From assembly GCA_003635195.1 (NCBI GenBank), contig PYIY01000074.1, forward strand, positions 41,963 to 105,962: a DNA stretch of 64,000 bases, in the 5' to 3' direction. The notes under the pieces are model-generated. The model did no database searches, was not told the origin of the DNA, and worked only from the letters and a program-made list of their open reading frames with translations. Every line of letters begins with the position of its first letter. The stretch's first letter is position 1. Position numbers and translations under genes: made by a program. This stretch comes from Candidatus Poribacteria bacterium (GTDB lineage: Bacteria > Poribacteria > WGA-4E > WGA-3G). Of this stretch, positions 17,998-26,270 are shown in pieces.

Positions 17998-19386
17998 TTG
18001 AAATCTGGTAAGCGAATCCTCCTCTTTTTGATCTGTCTCGTAGTCGGTGGCATTATCGGCGGCCACTCAGACACGCCACTCCCACTCCTGAGTCTGCTGG
18101 TTGTAACGGGTGCCTTTGTTTTCCTCAGCATGGAATTCGCGGTCTATCTGTTGCTAATTGCGCTGCCATTTTCATTCCGTTACATTCTTCCAAGTCGCTT
18201 CGAAATTCAAACACCGACAGAACCGCTATTAGGTATGCTCGTTGCTGTTTATTGCGTAAAAAAAATAGTTGACCGGGCACTTCAGAAAGAGAAATCAGAA
18301 AATACCTTTCCGTTCTTGGTACCGCTTTGCGTCTATATCTTCGTTACTTTCCTTTCAGCAATTAATACACCTGATCTTTTTGGTACATTCAAAGGCGCGC
18401 TGCGTGCGACAGTGTACATGCTGTTCAGTGTAGTCGTGCATGCTGTTATCCAAAATAGAGCCACCCTAAAACGACTGTTTATTGCTATCTTTCCTTCCGC
18501 CGCTATCGCTGTTATTTGGACAGTTATTGTCTTAATTTATCACATCGACGCGTGGCAGTGGACGAGTGCCTATCGGAGCGCGCCGTTCACGAATTACTCC
18601 GTTTATGGTGCCTTCACTGCGCTTTTCTTTTTGGTTTGCCTCAGCCGCCTCCTGTTTGACAACAGCACTTATGATCGCGTGTTATGGACAACGTGGTTCG
18701 TCTGTTTCAGCGTGGGACTTTTGGTGTGCTTTTCGCGCGGGGTCTGGCTTTCCGTCATTGTCGCGGTCGGTTTCATGCTCCTGCAACTCGGCAGGGGCGT
18801 TACGCATAAAAAGATTCTGTTTGTCGGTGCTGCATGTCTCATTTTACTGATATGTCTGAATTTGCCGGGTGTCTATAACATTATTATTGAGCGGATTTCG
18901 TCAGCAGTGGATGTTAGTTATGCTTCAAACCGAGCGCGTCTGCTACGGTGGGGACAAGCATTCGTGATGTTCCTTGAAAATCCGATTTTGGGTAAAGGCT
19001 ACGGCGCGTTTGCGATGCTTTATGAAGAAGATGTAGCACTCGTCGGGAGTTACACGGCACAGTACCAACTCGGCGCACATAGCGAATACCTTCAAGTCAT
19101 GGCGGAATTGGGGATCGTTGGGTTAGCTGTGTGGATATGGTTGAATCTTGCCTTCTTACGTTACGGTTTTCGAGCACTCAAAACGATAGATGATAGTTTT
19201 TACCGCTCTGTCGTTATCGGATTAATGGCAGCAGAGATTTCATTGATGGTGCATTTTACGGTGAATAATCTCTTGAACGGTGATGCTATTGGGGTCCCGT
19301 TTTGGGGCATTTATGGATTGTTACCGGCTGTGGTGCAGATAGCCACCGGTGAAAAGGCTTCATTAGAAACCGAAGACAGTGTATAA
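17998..19386 (+). CDS. O-antigen ligase family membrane protein
   Basis: A 462-residue polytopic membrane protein of the WaaL/Wzy_C type, which transfers or polymerises undecaprenyl-linked glycans at the periplasmic face. About 11-12 hydrophobic spans are visible. The family signature lies near 320-380: ENPILGKGYGAF, then HSEYLQVMAELGIVG with the conserved His and Glu. SRGVWLS near 245 is also typical. The first codon is TTG at 17998 because a stop (TGA) precedes it directly in frame, and there is no good ribosome binding site; a downstream start (ATG at 18130) would remove the first spans. The 5' end may therefore have been altered by the adjacent repeat-rich sequence. Ligase and polymerase cannot be told apart here. 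Confidence 0.85.
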   Translation: MKSGKRILLFLICLVVGGIIGGHSDTPLPLLSLLVVTGAFVFLSMEFAVYLLLIALPFSFRYILPSRFEIQTPTEPLLGMLVAVYCVKKIVDRALQKEKSENTFPFLVPLCVYIFVTFLSAINTPDLFGTFKGALRATVYMLFSVVVHAVIQNRATLKRLFIAIFPSAAIAVIWTVIVLIYHIDAWQWTSAYRSAPFTNYSVYGAFTALFFLVCLSRLLFDNSTYDRVLWTTWFVCFSVGLLVCFSRGVWLSVIVAVGFMLLQLGRGVTHKKILFVGAACLILLICLNLPGVYNIIIERISSAVDVSYASNRARLLRWGQAFVMFLENPILGKGYGAFAMLYEEDVALVGSYTAQYQLGAHSEYLQVMAELGIVGLAVWIWLNLAFLRYGFRALKTIDDSFYRSVVIGLMAAEISLMVHFTVNNLLNGDAIGVPFWGIYGLLPAVVQIATGEKASLETEDSV

Positions 19387-19387
19387 T

Positions 19388-19530
19388 AGGATTAGCCATC
19401 AGCAATCAGCAGTCGGCAGCCAGCAAGAATAGCCATCGGTTTCCGTCAACTGTCAGCAAGACAAGAGGCGTTCTGTAACACTTGCGTCTTTGCTGAAAGC
19501 CGATAGCCGACAGCCATTTTCTTCTTAGAT
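19388..19530 (+). repeat. CAGCAATCAGCAGTCGGCAG-type repeat block
   Basis: Begins with GCCATCAGCAATCAGCAGTC and ends with GCTGAAAGCCGATAGCCGAC; the two sides are partly complementary and flank ACAAGAGGCG / TTGCGTCTTTGC. It is the same kind of element as that at 57630-57790 and sits between the O-antigen-ligase gene and the sulfatase gene. Confidence 0.65.
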
Positions 19531-19555
19531 TTGAAAACAATATGGAGACATCAAT

Positions 19556-20914
19556 ATGAACATTATCCACATTATTTCAGATACATTTCGACGCGATAAC
19601 CTCGCGATTTATGGCGGAAAAGGATATACACCATCCCTCAACGCTTTCGCGGAAAAATGTGTCGTTTTTGACAAAGCGTATGTGTGCAGTTATCCAACTG
19701 TGCCGATCCGAGGAGATTTGGTGACGGGGCAAGTCGGTATTTGTCGGCGCGGATGGGAACCTCTCAAACGAGATGTACCGGTCATCGCGACGGATTTAAC
19801 GAAGGCTGGCGTTGTCAGCATGATGATCGCAGATACGCCACACCATATCAACAACGGTTTCTTTTACAATCGCGGGTTCACCGGATGGAAGTGGATCCGC
19901 GGACAGGAAGGCGATTGCTTGGAGACACATCCTTACGATTATGAATCGGAGGATTCATTGCGGTATCGCGAATATACGCGGACACATCCAAATAAATTAC
20001 CCGCTGGTCTCGGAAATCATATTAGAAATACGGATTTCCGGCAGACGGAGGCGGATACTTTCGTGGCACAGACTGTGCAAACGGCTTGCGATTGGCTGGA
20101 ACGGAACTATCAACACGAAAACTTCTACCTGATGGTGGATACCTTCGATCCGCACGAGCCGTGGGATGCCCCAGAGTGGTACCTAAAGCGTTTCGATGCA
20201 AGCGATTATGACGGCCCCGAACCGATCTATCCGCCTTACGGACCTAATCCGATGAATGAACGTGAGACGGAACGGCTCAACGCGCTCTATCGTGCAGAGG
20301 CATCACTGGTTGATAATTGGATCGGGCAGCTGCTGCGAAAAATCGACTACATGGGTTTGATGGAAAATACGATGGTAATCTTCATGGCGGATCACGGCTT
20401 TCTATTGGGTGAACACGGACTGCTCGCTAAAAATCTTAGCATGTATGAAGAGATTATCCATATCCCCCTGCTGGTTTATCATCCAGAGGCAACACCACGC
20501 CACACGGACGCGCTTGCCAGCATCGTCGATATCCCGCCTACTGTTATTGATGTGTTTGGTGCAGAACGCGGGGCACAAGTAGAAGGCAACAGCCTCCTGC
20601 CTGCCATCATGGGAGACACTGACACGGGACGCGAATATGCGGTTACGCACGGTGCTTGGGTCGGTGGATGGAGTCCTGACGGTGGGAGTCCGCATGGGAA
20701 TATTACTGACGGCACTTGGTCTCTGTTGTTAGAAAACCGAGGTGCCCCAAAGTCTTTGTTCCATTTGCCTTCCGATCCGGAGCAGATGCAGAATCGGTTT
20801 GAATCGGATACGGGAGAGGCGCGCCGACTCTACCAAGCGTTTTTGGACTTCTTGGCACAACACGGTGCCCCTGAAGCGATGGTTGCGCAGTTCCAAGATC
20901 GGTGGCCGGTTTAG
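19556..20914 (+). CDS. sulfatase / alkaline-phosphatase-superfamily hydrolase with Thr at the nucleophile position
   Basis: A 452-residue hydrolase with the type I sulfatase fold: metal-binding N-terminus IIHIISDTFRRDN (Asp9), the motif region near 44-58, DTFDPHEPWDAPEWY near 200, the metal-binding MADHGFLLGEHG near 278-289, and a C-terminal subdomain with PSDPEQMQN. Classical sulfatases have C-x-P-x-R or S-x-P-x-R at the active site, where Cys or Ser becomes formylglycine. Here the sequence is TVPIR (Thr48, Pro50, Arg52), so formylglycine cannot form. Thr nucleophiles occur elsewhere in the superfamily (phosphodiesterases, phosphoglycerol transferases), so this may be a phospho- or alkyl-transfer enzyme. 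No signal peptide is visible; the site of action is probably cytoplasmic. GGAGA lies upstream of the ATG. Confidence 0.88.
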   Translation: MNIIHIISDTFRRDNLAIYGGKGYTPSLNAFAEKCVVFDKAYVCSYPTVPIRGDLVTGQVGICRRGWEPLKRDVPVIATDLTKAGVVSMMIADTPHHINNGFFYNRGFTGWKWIRGQEGDCLETHPYDYESEDSLRYREYTRTHPNKLPAGLGNHIRNTDFRQTEADTFVAQTVQTACDWLERNYQHENFYLMVDTFDPHEPWDAPEWYLKRFDASDYDGPEPIYPPYGPNPMNERETERLNALYRAEASLVDNWIGQLLRKIDYMGLMENTMVIFMADHGFLLGEHGLLAKNLSMYEEIIHIPLLVYHPEATPRHTDALASIVDIPPTVIDVFGAERGAQVEGNSLLPAIMGDTDTGREYAVTHGAWVGGWSPDGGSPHGNITDGTWSLLLENRGAPKSLFHLPSDPEQMQNRFESDTGEARRLYQAFLDFLAQHGAPEAMVAQFQDRWPV

Positions 20915-20961
20915 TTTTTATAGTGGCTCGTAGTCGCGCAATTCTGCGGCGTAATCGCCTG

Positions 20962-20978
20962 CCCCCTTGATAAGGGGG
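20962..20978 (+). repeat. CCCCCTT-GAT-AAGGGGG palindrome
   Basis: A perfect 7-bp stem with a three-base loop about 50 bases after the sulfatase-family gene, followed by a second run of G (AAAGGGGG). It could act as a terminator for convergent genes, but it also looks like a dispersed palindromic repeat. Confidence 0.45.
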
Positions 20979-21069
20979 GATAAAGGGGGTTGCGACGTGC
21001 ATTATTGCGCCTTGTGTCCGTCCTGATTCACTCTTTATTCGCTGCCATGGGCTTCACTATAACAGTTCA

Positions 21070-22680
21070 TCACGGTGTGTACTGGAGGTCTAGCTCCATT
21101 GGAATGTTGAAGACAGCACGATGCACGTTCATGACTCTCTTCAAACGCGGTGCTTTTTGGTATTCTTTGCGGAACCATTCGGGTAGAAGTGCTTCGCGCA
21201 TTATCACAGGATACTCAGAATTGGGGAGGCCTGTGAAAATTTCGGACATGCTATCTTCACCATAGTATTCCTCAGTAACTGTTTTCGGAAAGAAGATTCC
21301 GGGTTCATATTCTGCGATTTCAGACGTAAGACTTTGGAACCCAATGGTCTCCAAATAGTAGTATTTCCCCGGCACTGGTTTAGCTTCAGCTATGCTGAAG
21401 AAATTTTCGACAATTTCCAGTTCTGGTTGGAGTTGCGCCCTACGATTGACAATCAAGGTCCGCTTCGGATAGATACCCACTTTGGGATGCATCCAGATTT
21501 CATGAGTCGTGGCCCTTGCAACAGGAGTGTTTATATTTTCCGCTTCAGTATGGTATAATTGGAGATAGAAGTGGGAGCTCCCTTTATTTTCAACCCGCTT
21601 GACATCTGTTATTTTATGGCGGTGAATGAATGTATTGAGCGGTTCGTCGTGTCCAAGATGCCACCAGTGAGGATTAAAGCACTTGTCAAAAACATTTATC
21701 GGTATCCATACAGGCAGAGACTGTTGCCATTTGTCGTACAGTCGCCACTTCGTGCCTTCTCGGATATACAGCGTTTGTTTTCGGTGTCTTAGGAATTGAT
21801 GGTGTGTTTCCCGCCAGATGTCACGACGCAAGCCTCTGTTTCCTGTCCGTGTAATGATAATGCTTCCATTCATATCGCGCTTTGCCCGTGCTTTGACATC
21901 AAAAAACTCGGTCTCTCCATTAAAACGGTAAGTGATATACCAATGTCCCGTTTCCTCATACGTTAGCAGTGCGTACCCATCTTTTTCTTTTTTGGGCATA
22001 AGGTTGTCGCGTACCCTTTCAAACAGTTCTACGAAGAGGTGCTTGGTTTCTTGTAGTGCTATTCGGCTTACCGTCACCGAGAATTCAATTTCGCCGCTTT
22101 TGATTTTTGTGTTATATGTGGCAACTTCTGTTTTTAACTGTTCCAAAAGGTGTGTTTCTTGAGAAGATAAAGGTGGGATTCCTTCTGTTTTTATAAATCG
22201 GGGTGTTTCAGAGAGTAGTGGAGTCTTCCCAAACCCAGATGGTGAAGGGAATGTATCCGCTGCCCATCCTTCTGGCAATTCTGGATAGGGACCGAAGCCA
22301 TAAGGCGAGACAGAGACATCTGGGGAAACCTGTTGTGCCCGTAAAACCTTATTGTCAGGCAACGCATCTGCCATATCAAGAATATCTGTTGCTTCTACGC
22401 GGAGCGTTTTGTTTTCTGTGGATGTCAGGGTATCAGTACTTTGCTCGGGTGTGTCTACAAGTTCTCCATGGACAGCGTGTGTTGTGGGCGCGTCCAGTTC
22501 TTCTGGTGTGTGTATCCTGTTCTTATTTTTTAGTGCCTTTATGGCTTGTATTGTCTGTTGTAACTCGGCTTCAGTGGTGCGTTGGACGTGCCAACTATAA
22601 ATGAGGCTACTGCTAACAATCACGATAAAAAAAAACAGTCCTATAAGAATGATTCGGCTTGTGAGAATGTCACGTAACAT
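21070..22680 (-). CDS. unknown membrane-anchored protein
   Basis: I do not recognise the family. The start at 22680 (536 residues) is preferred over one 46 codons upstream because GAAGGGGATCAG directly precedes it and it gives a single N-terminal membrane span (IILIGLFFFIVIVSSSLIYSWHV, about residues 10-32). The following ~130 residues are low-complexity and proline-rich, a linker; the remaining ~390 residues are mixed alpha/beta with many aromatic and charged residues (for example WRLYDKWQQSLPVWIPINVF and CFNPHWWHLGHDEPLN) and no known catalytic motif. It probably sits outside the cytoplasmic membrane. It converges with the sulfatase gene and has the MDR dehydrogenase behind it on the same strand. 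Confidence 0.7.
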   Translation of the reverse strand: MLRDILTSRIILIGLFFFIVIVSSSLIYSWHVQRTTEAELQQTIQAIKALKNKNRIHTPEELDAPTTHAVHGELVDTPEQSTDTLTSTENKTLRVEATDILDMADALPDNKVLRAQQVSPDVSVSPYGFGPYPELPEGWAADTFPSPSGFGKTPLLSETPRFIKTEGIPPLSSQETHLLEQLKTEVATYNTKIKSGEIEFSVTVSRIALQETKHLFVELFERVRDNLMPKKEKDGYALLTYEETGHWYITYRFNGETEFFDVKARAKRDMNGSIIITRTGNRGLRRDIWRETHHQFLRHRKQTLYIREGTKWRLYDKWQQSLPVWIPINVFDKCFNPHWWHLGHDEPLNTFIHRHKITDVKRVENKGSSHFYLQLYHTEAENINTPVARATTHEIWMHPKVGIYPKRTLIVNRRAQLQPELEIVENFFSIAEAKPVPGKYYYLETIGFQSLTSEIAEYEPGIFFPKTVTEEYYGEDSMSEIFTGLPNSEYPVIMREALLPEWFRKEYQKAPRLKRVMNVHRAVFNIPMELDLQYTP

Positions 22681-23012
22681 CTGATCCCCTTCGTAGTGTT
22701 CACCGTTTCCTGTGAGTTGTGTAAGGCTTAGACTTTCTCCGGATAAATCAAGGACGATCTTCGGATGAACGAGAAGTGTCGGGGTTTGGCGTGTGCATCT
22801 TGTTTGTGAAGCTACCAAACACCGACAGTCTTACACGGGTCGTGTATAGATTCGCCTCTTTAGGAGTCACCAATAAATCTTGACCCGTTTTATCTGTCAA
22901 CCCCGTTATCGCGCACAATGCGCGGAACAGGGGACCCAGCAGTGAGGACATCCTCACTGCCACGAAAATAGCCCGCGACGAGATGCTCCGTGCAAGACAC
23001 TGGAATGTAGCA
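22681..23012. other. non-coding region with an inverted repeat
   Basis: No supported gene. It contains a perfect inverted repeat GCAGTGAGGA-CA-TCCTCACTGC (22939-22960) that could form a hairpin after the dehydrogenase gene (which ends at 23013 on the minus strand). Without a T-run on either side, it may be an operator or a palindromic repeat rather than a terminator. Confidence 0.4.
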
Positions 23013-24017
23013 CTACGTCCAATCCATGATTACGCCTAAGTATTCGTCCTTCCGATCTGTCAATCCATCGTAGGCGGATTGTGCATCTTCTGGATCAATG
23101 ACGTGTGTCAGCAATTCTTCCACCTTGAACTTGCCCTCACATATCAGCGAATACACCAAGTGGGAGTTGCGTTCAAGCGAGTGCTTCGATTCACCGGAGT
23201 GCATCGTCGGATAGACCCACTCATGTGCGCTGCGAAGCGTAATCGCGCCTAACCCAATGCTATGGCTATAGTTCAGAATCTCCGTTGCATTGGTGACGTA
23301 TTCGCCACGTGGCGAACCGAGTAAGATAACCTCACCCTTTCTGCCAGTCAATTGGTACGCCGTTTCAACAAGCCGTGGGTTTCCAATCGCTTCAACGGTG
23401 ACCGTCGTCTTTTCGCCGTTTGTTAGTGCCATAACGCGTTCCAGCGCATCTTCTTCGTCGGGATTAATCAGATGCTGGATACCGCATTGTCGGGCGATTT
23501 CGAGCCGACGCGGCACTCGCTCAATACTGATGACCTTCATGCCAGCCAAATTGAAGAGTTGTGATGCGGAGTTGCCTACCAACCCTAAGCCGATAATCGC
23601 GACGGTATCCCCGAATTCAGCAGACGATACGCGCAGCGAGGTCATCGCAACGGTTGCCATTCGGACAAACGGAACCAGTTTTTCGTCTATATCCAAAGGT
23701 GGCTTGAACGCCAAAAGCACCGCTTCTGTTTTGGCGATAGAGGCGTGCGGACTATAACAGAAGGCGAGATCCCCAACGGCACATTTTGTTACGTTTTCAC
23801 CGATTTTGAGCACTTCACCGATTGCTGTATAACCGGAGCCGTGTGGAAACCGCGTGCCGCTTTCAAGTCCGGTATATCCCGCGCCCTCAGTGCCAGGACT
23901 AATCAAACTATAGTGCGTCTTGAGTAAAATTTGGTTTGGTGTGAGCGTCTCGTCAAGTTCAAAATCTTCCAGCGTTGCCGAGCGTTTCGCTGGCATCACA
24001 ATCTGTTTGCCTTTCAT
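23013..24017 (-). CDS. zinc-type medium-chain alcohol dehydrogenase (MDR family)
   Basis: A 334-residue NAD(P)-dependent oxidoreductase of the medium-chain family. The N-terminal catalytic domain has LISPGTEGAGYTG and GSGYTAIGEVLKIGENV, the Rossmann domain has GLGLVGNSASQLFNLAGM near residues 144-161 followed by VISIER, and TVEAIGNP near 210. The usual catalytic zinc Cys/His ligands (C-G-T/S-D and GHE) are not seen; SPGTEG replaces them, as in the BchC/sorbitol-dehydrogenase-like subgroup that has lost catalytic zinc. Substrate unknown; sugar or polyol is plausible given the nearby epimerase and oxygenase genes. The start has AAGGAG nine bases upstream. Confidence 0.8.
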   Translation of the reverse strand: MKGKQIVMPAKRSATLEDFELDETLTPNQILLKTHYSLISPGTEGAGYTGLESGTRFPHGSGYTAIGEVLKIGENVTKCAVGDLAFCYSPHASIAKTEAVLLAFKPPLDIDEKLVPFVRMATVAMTSLRVSSAEFGDTVAIIGLGLVGNSASQLFNLAGMKVISIERVPRRLEIARQCGIQHLINPDEEDALERVMALTNGEKTTVTVEAIGNPRLVETAYQLTGRKGEVILLGSPRGEYVTNATEILNYSHSIGLGAITLRSAHEWVYPTMHSGESKHSLERNSHLVYSLICEGKFKVEELLTHVIDPEDAQSAYDGLTDRKDEYLGVIMDWT

Positions 24018-24080
24018 GCTGTAATGCTCCTTGTTGAATTTTTCCTAATATGGTATCATATCTACAAAACTTTTTATATT

Positions 24081-24158
24081 TTTAATTATTCCTTGCGGTT
24101 CGGTAGGGCTGGCTTAGATATTGATGTGCCTTTTCGTAGATCCGCCTTCCATTTTTTG
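24081..24158 (-). repeat. short dispersed repeat, family 1, copy f (ahead of the MDR dehydrogenase)
   Basis: On the minus strand it contains AAATGGAAGGCGGATCTACG and ends ACCGAACCGCAAGGAATAA followed by TTAAAAA. The 5' end is degenerate. The copy is oriented toward the dehydrogenase gene, whose start codon is about 65 bases further on. Confidence 0.5.
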
Positions 24159-24250
24159 ATCTTAGACCCCTGAACTCAACCGACTTGGACATGGACATTT
24201 TTATTTTCAAATTCACGTTATTTTCAATGTTTATTAAAGAAAAACAAAAA

Positions 24251-24342
24251 CGCAGCTTGGAACGAAGTGGAAAGCGGAAAAAACGGAAATGCAGCTGGAA
24301 CAACAAACGCTGCTGACCGAACCGCAAGGAAAATTTAAAATA
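24251..24342 (+). repeat. short dispersed repeat, family 1, copy c (ahead of the PhyH gene)
   Basis: Begins GCAGCTTGGAACGAAGTGG and ends ACCGAACCGCAAGGAAAAT followed by TTAAAATAA. The PhyH start codon follows at 24360; here a separate GGGAGAG lies between the repeat and the ATG. Confidence 0.55.
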
Positions 24343-24359
24343 AAGGGAGAGATTTCCTT

Positions 24360-25241
24360 ATGAGACTCACGCAAGAACAGTGCGAAACCTTTCGGACACA
24401 AGGCGTGTTGATTGTTAAAGATGCCTTGACCGATGAAGATACTCAGCCAGTAATTGACGAGATTTCGGATTGGATTTCGGAACGCGCCCTTGCCTTAAAA
24501 CAGGAGGGTAAAATCGAAAACTTGTATGAAGATGAACCTTTCGATAGGCGTTTCGGACTGTTGCTCGCACAGTCTGGCGAGATGGCAGGCGGGTTGGATA
24601 TTATGCACTACCGCGGTCAAGCCATCTTTGAATTCCTGAAGAACGATAACCTCTTAGATGTCATTGAAGGCATTGTTGGACCGGAGATTACCTGCAATCC
24701 GATTCAGCATCTGCGTGCAAAACCACCGGTTGTAGATGGCAACGCGAGTTGGGCAGGTGGTGTACCGTGGCATCAGGATGCGGGAGTCATGATGCCGGAG
24801 GCGGAAGGCTCCGAGATTGTTACGTGTTGGCTGCCGTTAGGCGACAGCACAATAGAAATGGGATGCCTTCAAGCATTACCGGGTATTACGGAAGATATAG
24901 GGTATCTGATTCATCAGAAAGAGGGTGGCACGATGATCAAACCGGAGTTAATGCCGGATGTTGAAGCCCTCATGCTGGAGTGTTACCGAGGCGATCTCAT
25001 TTTATTGAGCCGTTTTACACCGCACCGTTCAGAACCGAACACGTCCGACCGGTGTCGCTGGTCGTTGGATTTACGCTATCAGACCACGGGGCATCACACG
25101 GGCCGGACAGCACACCCCGATTTCATCGTACGCAGTCGAAAAAACCCTGAAACCGTCTTAGCTGAACATCAAGAGTGGTGCGATTTGTGGGTAGATGCTT
25201 TTGAGAATCCACGTGGTTTCGCGGGCCACAGGTCGGTGTAG
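24360..25241 (+). CDS. phytanoyl-CoA dioxygenase (PhyH) family protein
   Basis: Non-haem Fe(II)/2-oxoglutarate-dependent oxygenase, 293 residues. The iron-binding HxD is in GVPWHQDAGVMMP (about residues 138-140), the distal His in LSRFTPHRSEPN (near 222) and the 2-oxoglutarate-binding Arg probably in RWSLDLRYQ ten residues later. The N-terminus MRLTQEQCETFRTQGVLIVKD is the usual PhyH opening. Substrate unknown; bacterial members act on small metabolites, ectoine or natural products. It is divergent from the MDR dehydrogenase, with a family-1 repeat ahead of each gene, and 150 bases upstream of the sugar nucleotidyltransferase. Confidence 0.88.
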   Translation: MRLTQEQCETFRTQGVLIVKDALTDEDTQPVIDEISDWISERALALKQEGKIENLYEDEPFDRRFGLLLAQSGEMAGGLDIMHYRGQAIFEFLKNDNLLDVIEGIVGPEITCNPIQHLRAKPPVVDGNASWAGGVPWHQDAGVMMPEAEGSEIVTCWLPLGDSTIEMGCLQALPGITEDIGYLIHQKEGGTMIKPELMPDVEALMLECYRGDLILLSRFTPHRSEPNTSDRCRWSLDLRYQTTGHHTGRTAHPDFIVRSRKNPETVLAEHQEWCDLWVDAFENPRGFAGHRSV

Positions 25242-25280
25242 GTATCAATCAATTCTTCTTTTATAGGAGCTGCAGAACCC

Positions 25281-25389
25281 GTAGCCCGTAACGAAGTGGA
25301 GGGGTTTTTGCTTGGGTGTTTCTTCAGATTTAAGAAAGGCACTTCAAATGCCATTCCCACGCTATTACTCCGCAAGGTAAATTAAAAAA
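25281..25389 (+). repeat. short dispersed repeat, family 1, copy d (ahead of the nucleotidyltransferase)
   Basis: Begins GTAGCCCGTAACGAAGTGG and ends CTCCGCAAGGTAAATTAAAA, with two more A before the ATG at 25390. AAGG is 12 bases from the ATG and is the only ribosome-binding-like sequence available. Confidence 0.6.
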
Positions 25390-26079
25390 ATGCAAGCGAT
25401 TATTTTGTGCGGTGGTCTTGCGACTCGGCTCGGTGAGGCAGCAAAAACGGTTCCGAAGATTTTGCTGGAGATCGCTGGAAAAACGGTGTTAGAATGGCAG
25501 ATCCAGCTGTTGAAGGATGCCGGGGTCACCGAGGCAATTCTCGCGTCGGGGCACCTTCACGATGTGCTTTATGAGCGGGTAGGGAACAATTACGTCGGCA
25601 TTCGTATCCGTTATGCCAAAGAGGAGAAGCGACTCGGTACGGGTGGCGCGATTCAGAACGCGATGAAACAGATTGATACCTCGCCTTTTTTTGTTCTGAA
25701 CGGCGATATTCTGCTTGCGGGTTTTTCTCTCCAAGAGATGTTAGATAACTTTCATAAAGGCATGGCAGGATTGCTTTTGAGTGTGCATGTGTCGGACATC
25801 CGTCCCTACGGCGAAATTGTATCTGATAACGATGGCAAGATCTTGGCTTTCCGAGAGAAACAACCCATCCATCGCGCCGGATATGTCAACGGTGCTGTAT
25901 ATCTCTTTGATCAAAGCATCGCTGACGCCTTTCCAAGCGGACAAGAAACTTTCTCTATGGAACGCGACGTTTTTCCATCAGTTTCCAACCTTTACACACT
26001 ACACACGGATGCAAGTTGGATCGATATAGGTGTCCCCGAGCGGTTAGCGCACGCGCGTGAACATTTCTCGGGTTTGTAA
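25390..26079 (+). CDS. NDP-sugar nucleotidyltransferase
   Basis: A 229-residue nucleotidyltransferase of the GT-A-like fold that joins a sugar 1-phosphate to a nucleotide. The N-terminal signature ILCGGLATRLGEAAKTVPK (residues 5-23) binds the nucleotide; LNGDILL (near 103) holds the metal-binding Asp; GTGGAIQNA (near 84) contacts the base or sugar. The C-terminal WIDIGVPERLAHAREHF is typical of HddC/RfbA/GlmU-N relatives. Length and sequence are closest in type to D-glycero-D-manno-heptose-1-phosphate guanylyltransferase-like proteins, but the sugar cannot be read from the sequence. It lacks the acyltransferase extension of GlmU. Confidence 0.85.
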   Translation: MQAIILCGGLATRLGEAAKTVPKILLEIAGKTVLEWQIQLLKDAGVTEAILASGHLHDVLYERVGNNYVGIRIRYAKEEKRLGTGGAIQNAMKQIDTSPFFVLNGDILLAGFSLQEMLDNFHKGMAGLLLSVHVSDIRPYGEIVSDNDGKILAFREKQPIHRAGYVNGAVYLFDQSIADAFPSGQETFSMERDVFPSVSNLYTLHTDASWIDIGVPERLAHAREHFSGL

Positions 26080-26084
26080 GGTAA

Positions 26085-26150
26085 TTCGAGGTTACAAACC
26101 CCCCACACAAGCAAAAAATCGGGGTTACAAACCCCTCCTACGTTACTGAA
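26085..26150 (+). repeat. pair of GGTTACAAACCCC hairpins
   Basis: GAGGTTACAAACCCC and CGGGGTTACAAACCCC occur 40 bases apart, each able to fold through GGGGTT/AACCCC. They lie between the convergent nucleotidyltransferase and rsgA genes. Confidence 0.5.
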
Positions 26151-26166
26151 TTAAAGTCTTAATCTT

Positions 26167-26260
26167 CATTCAGTTTGCGTCAGGTCGCACAATCTAACAG
26201 ATTATGCTACATTCATTCAGTTTGTGTCAGATTGCACAATCTAACAGATTATGCTACAAC
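26167..26260 (+). repeat. two tandem copies of a 47-bp unit
   Basis: CATTCAGTTTG at 26167 recurs at 26214, and both copies share GCACAATCTAACAGATTATG; three or four substitutions separate them. The block ends ten bases before the rsgA stop codon (minus strand). Confidence 0.75.
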
Positions 26261-26270
26261 AGGGACTGGA

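Noticed and set aside
26167..26260. Two tandem 47-bp units considered as a CRISPR array
   Set aside because: The units are adjacent without unique spacers and only two are present.
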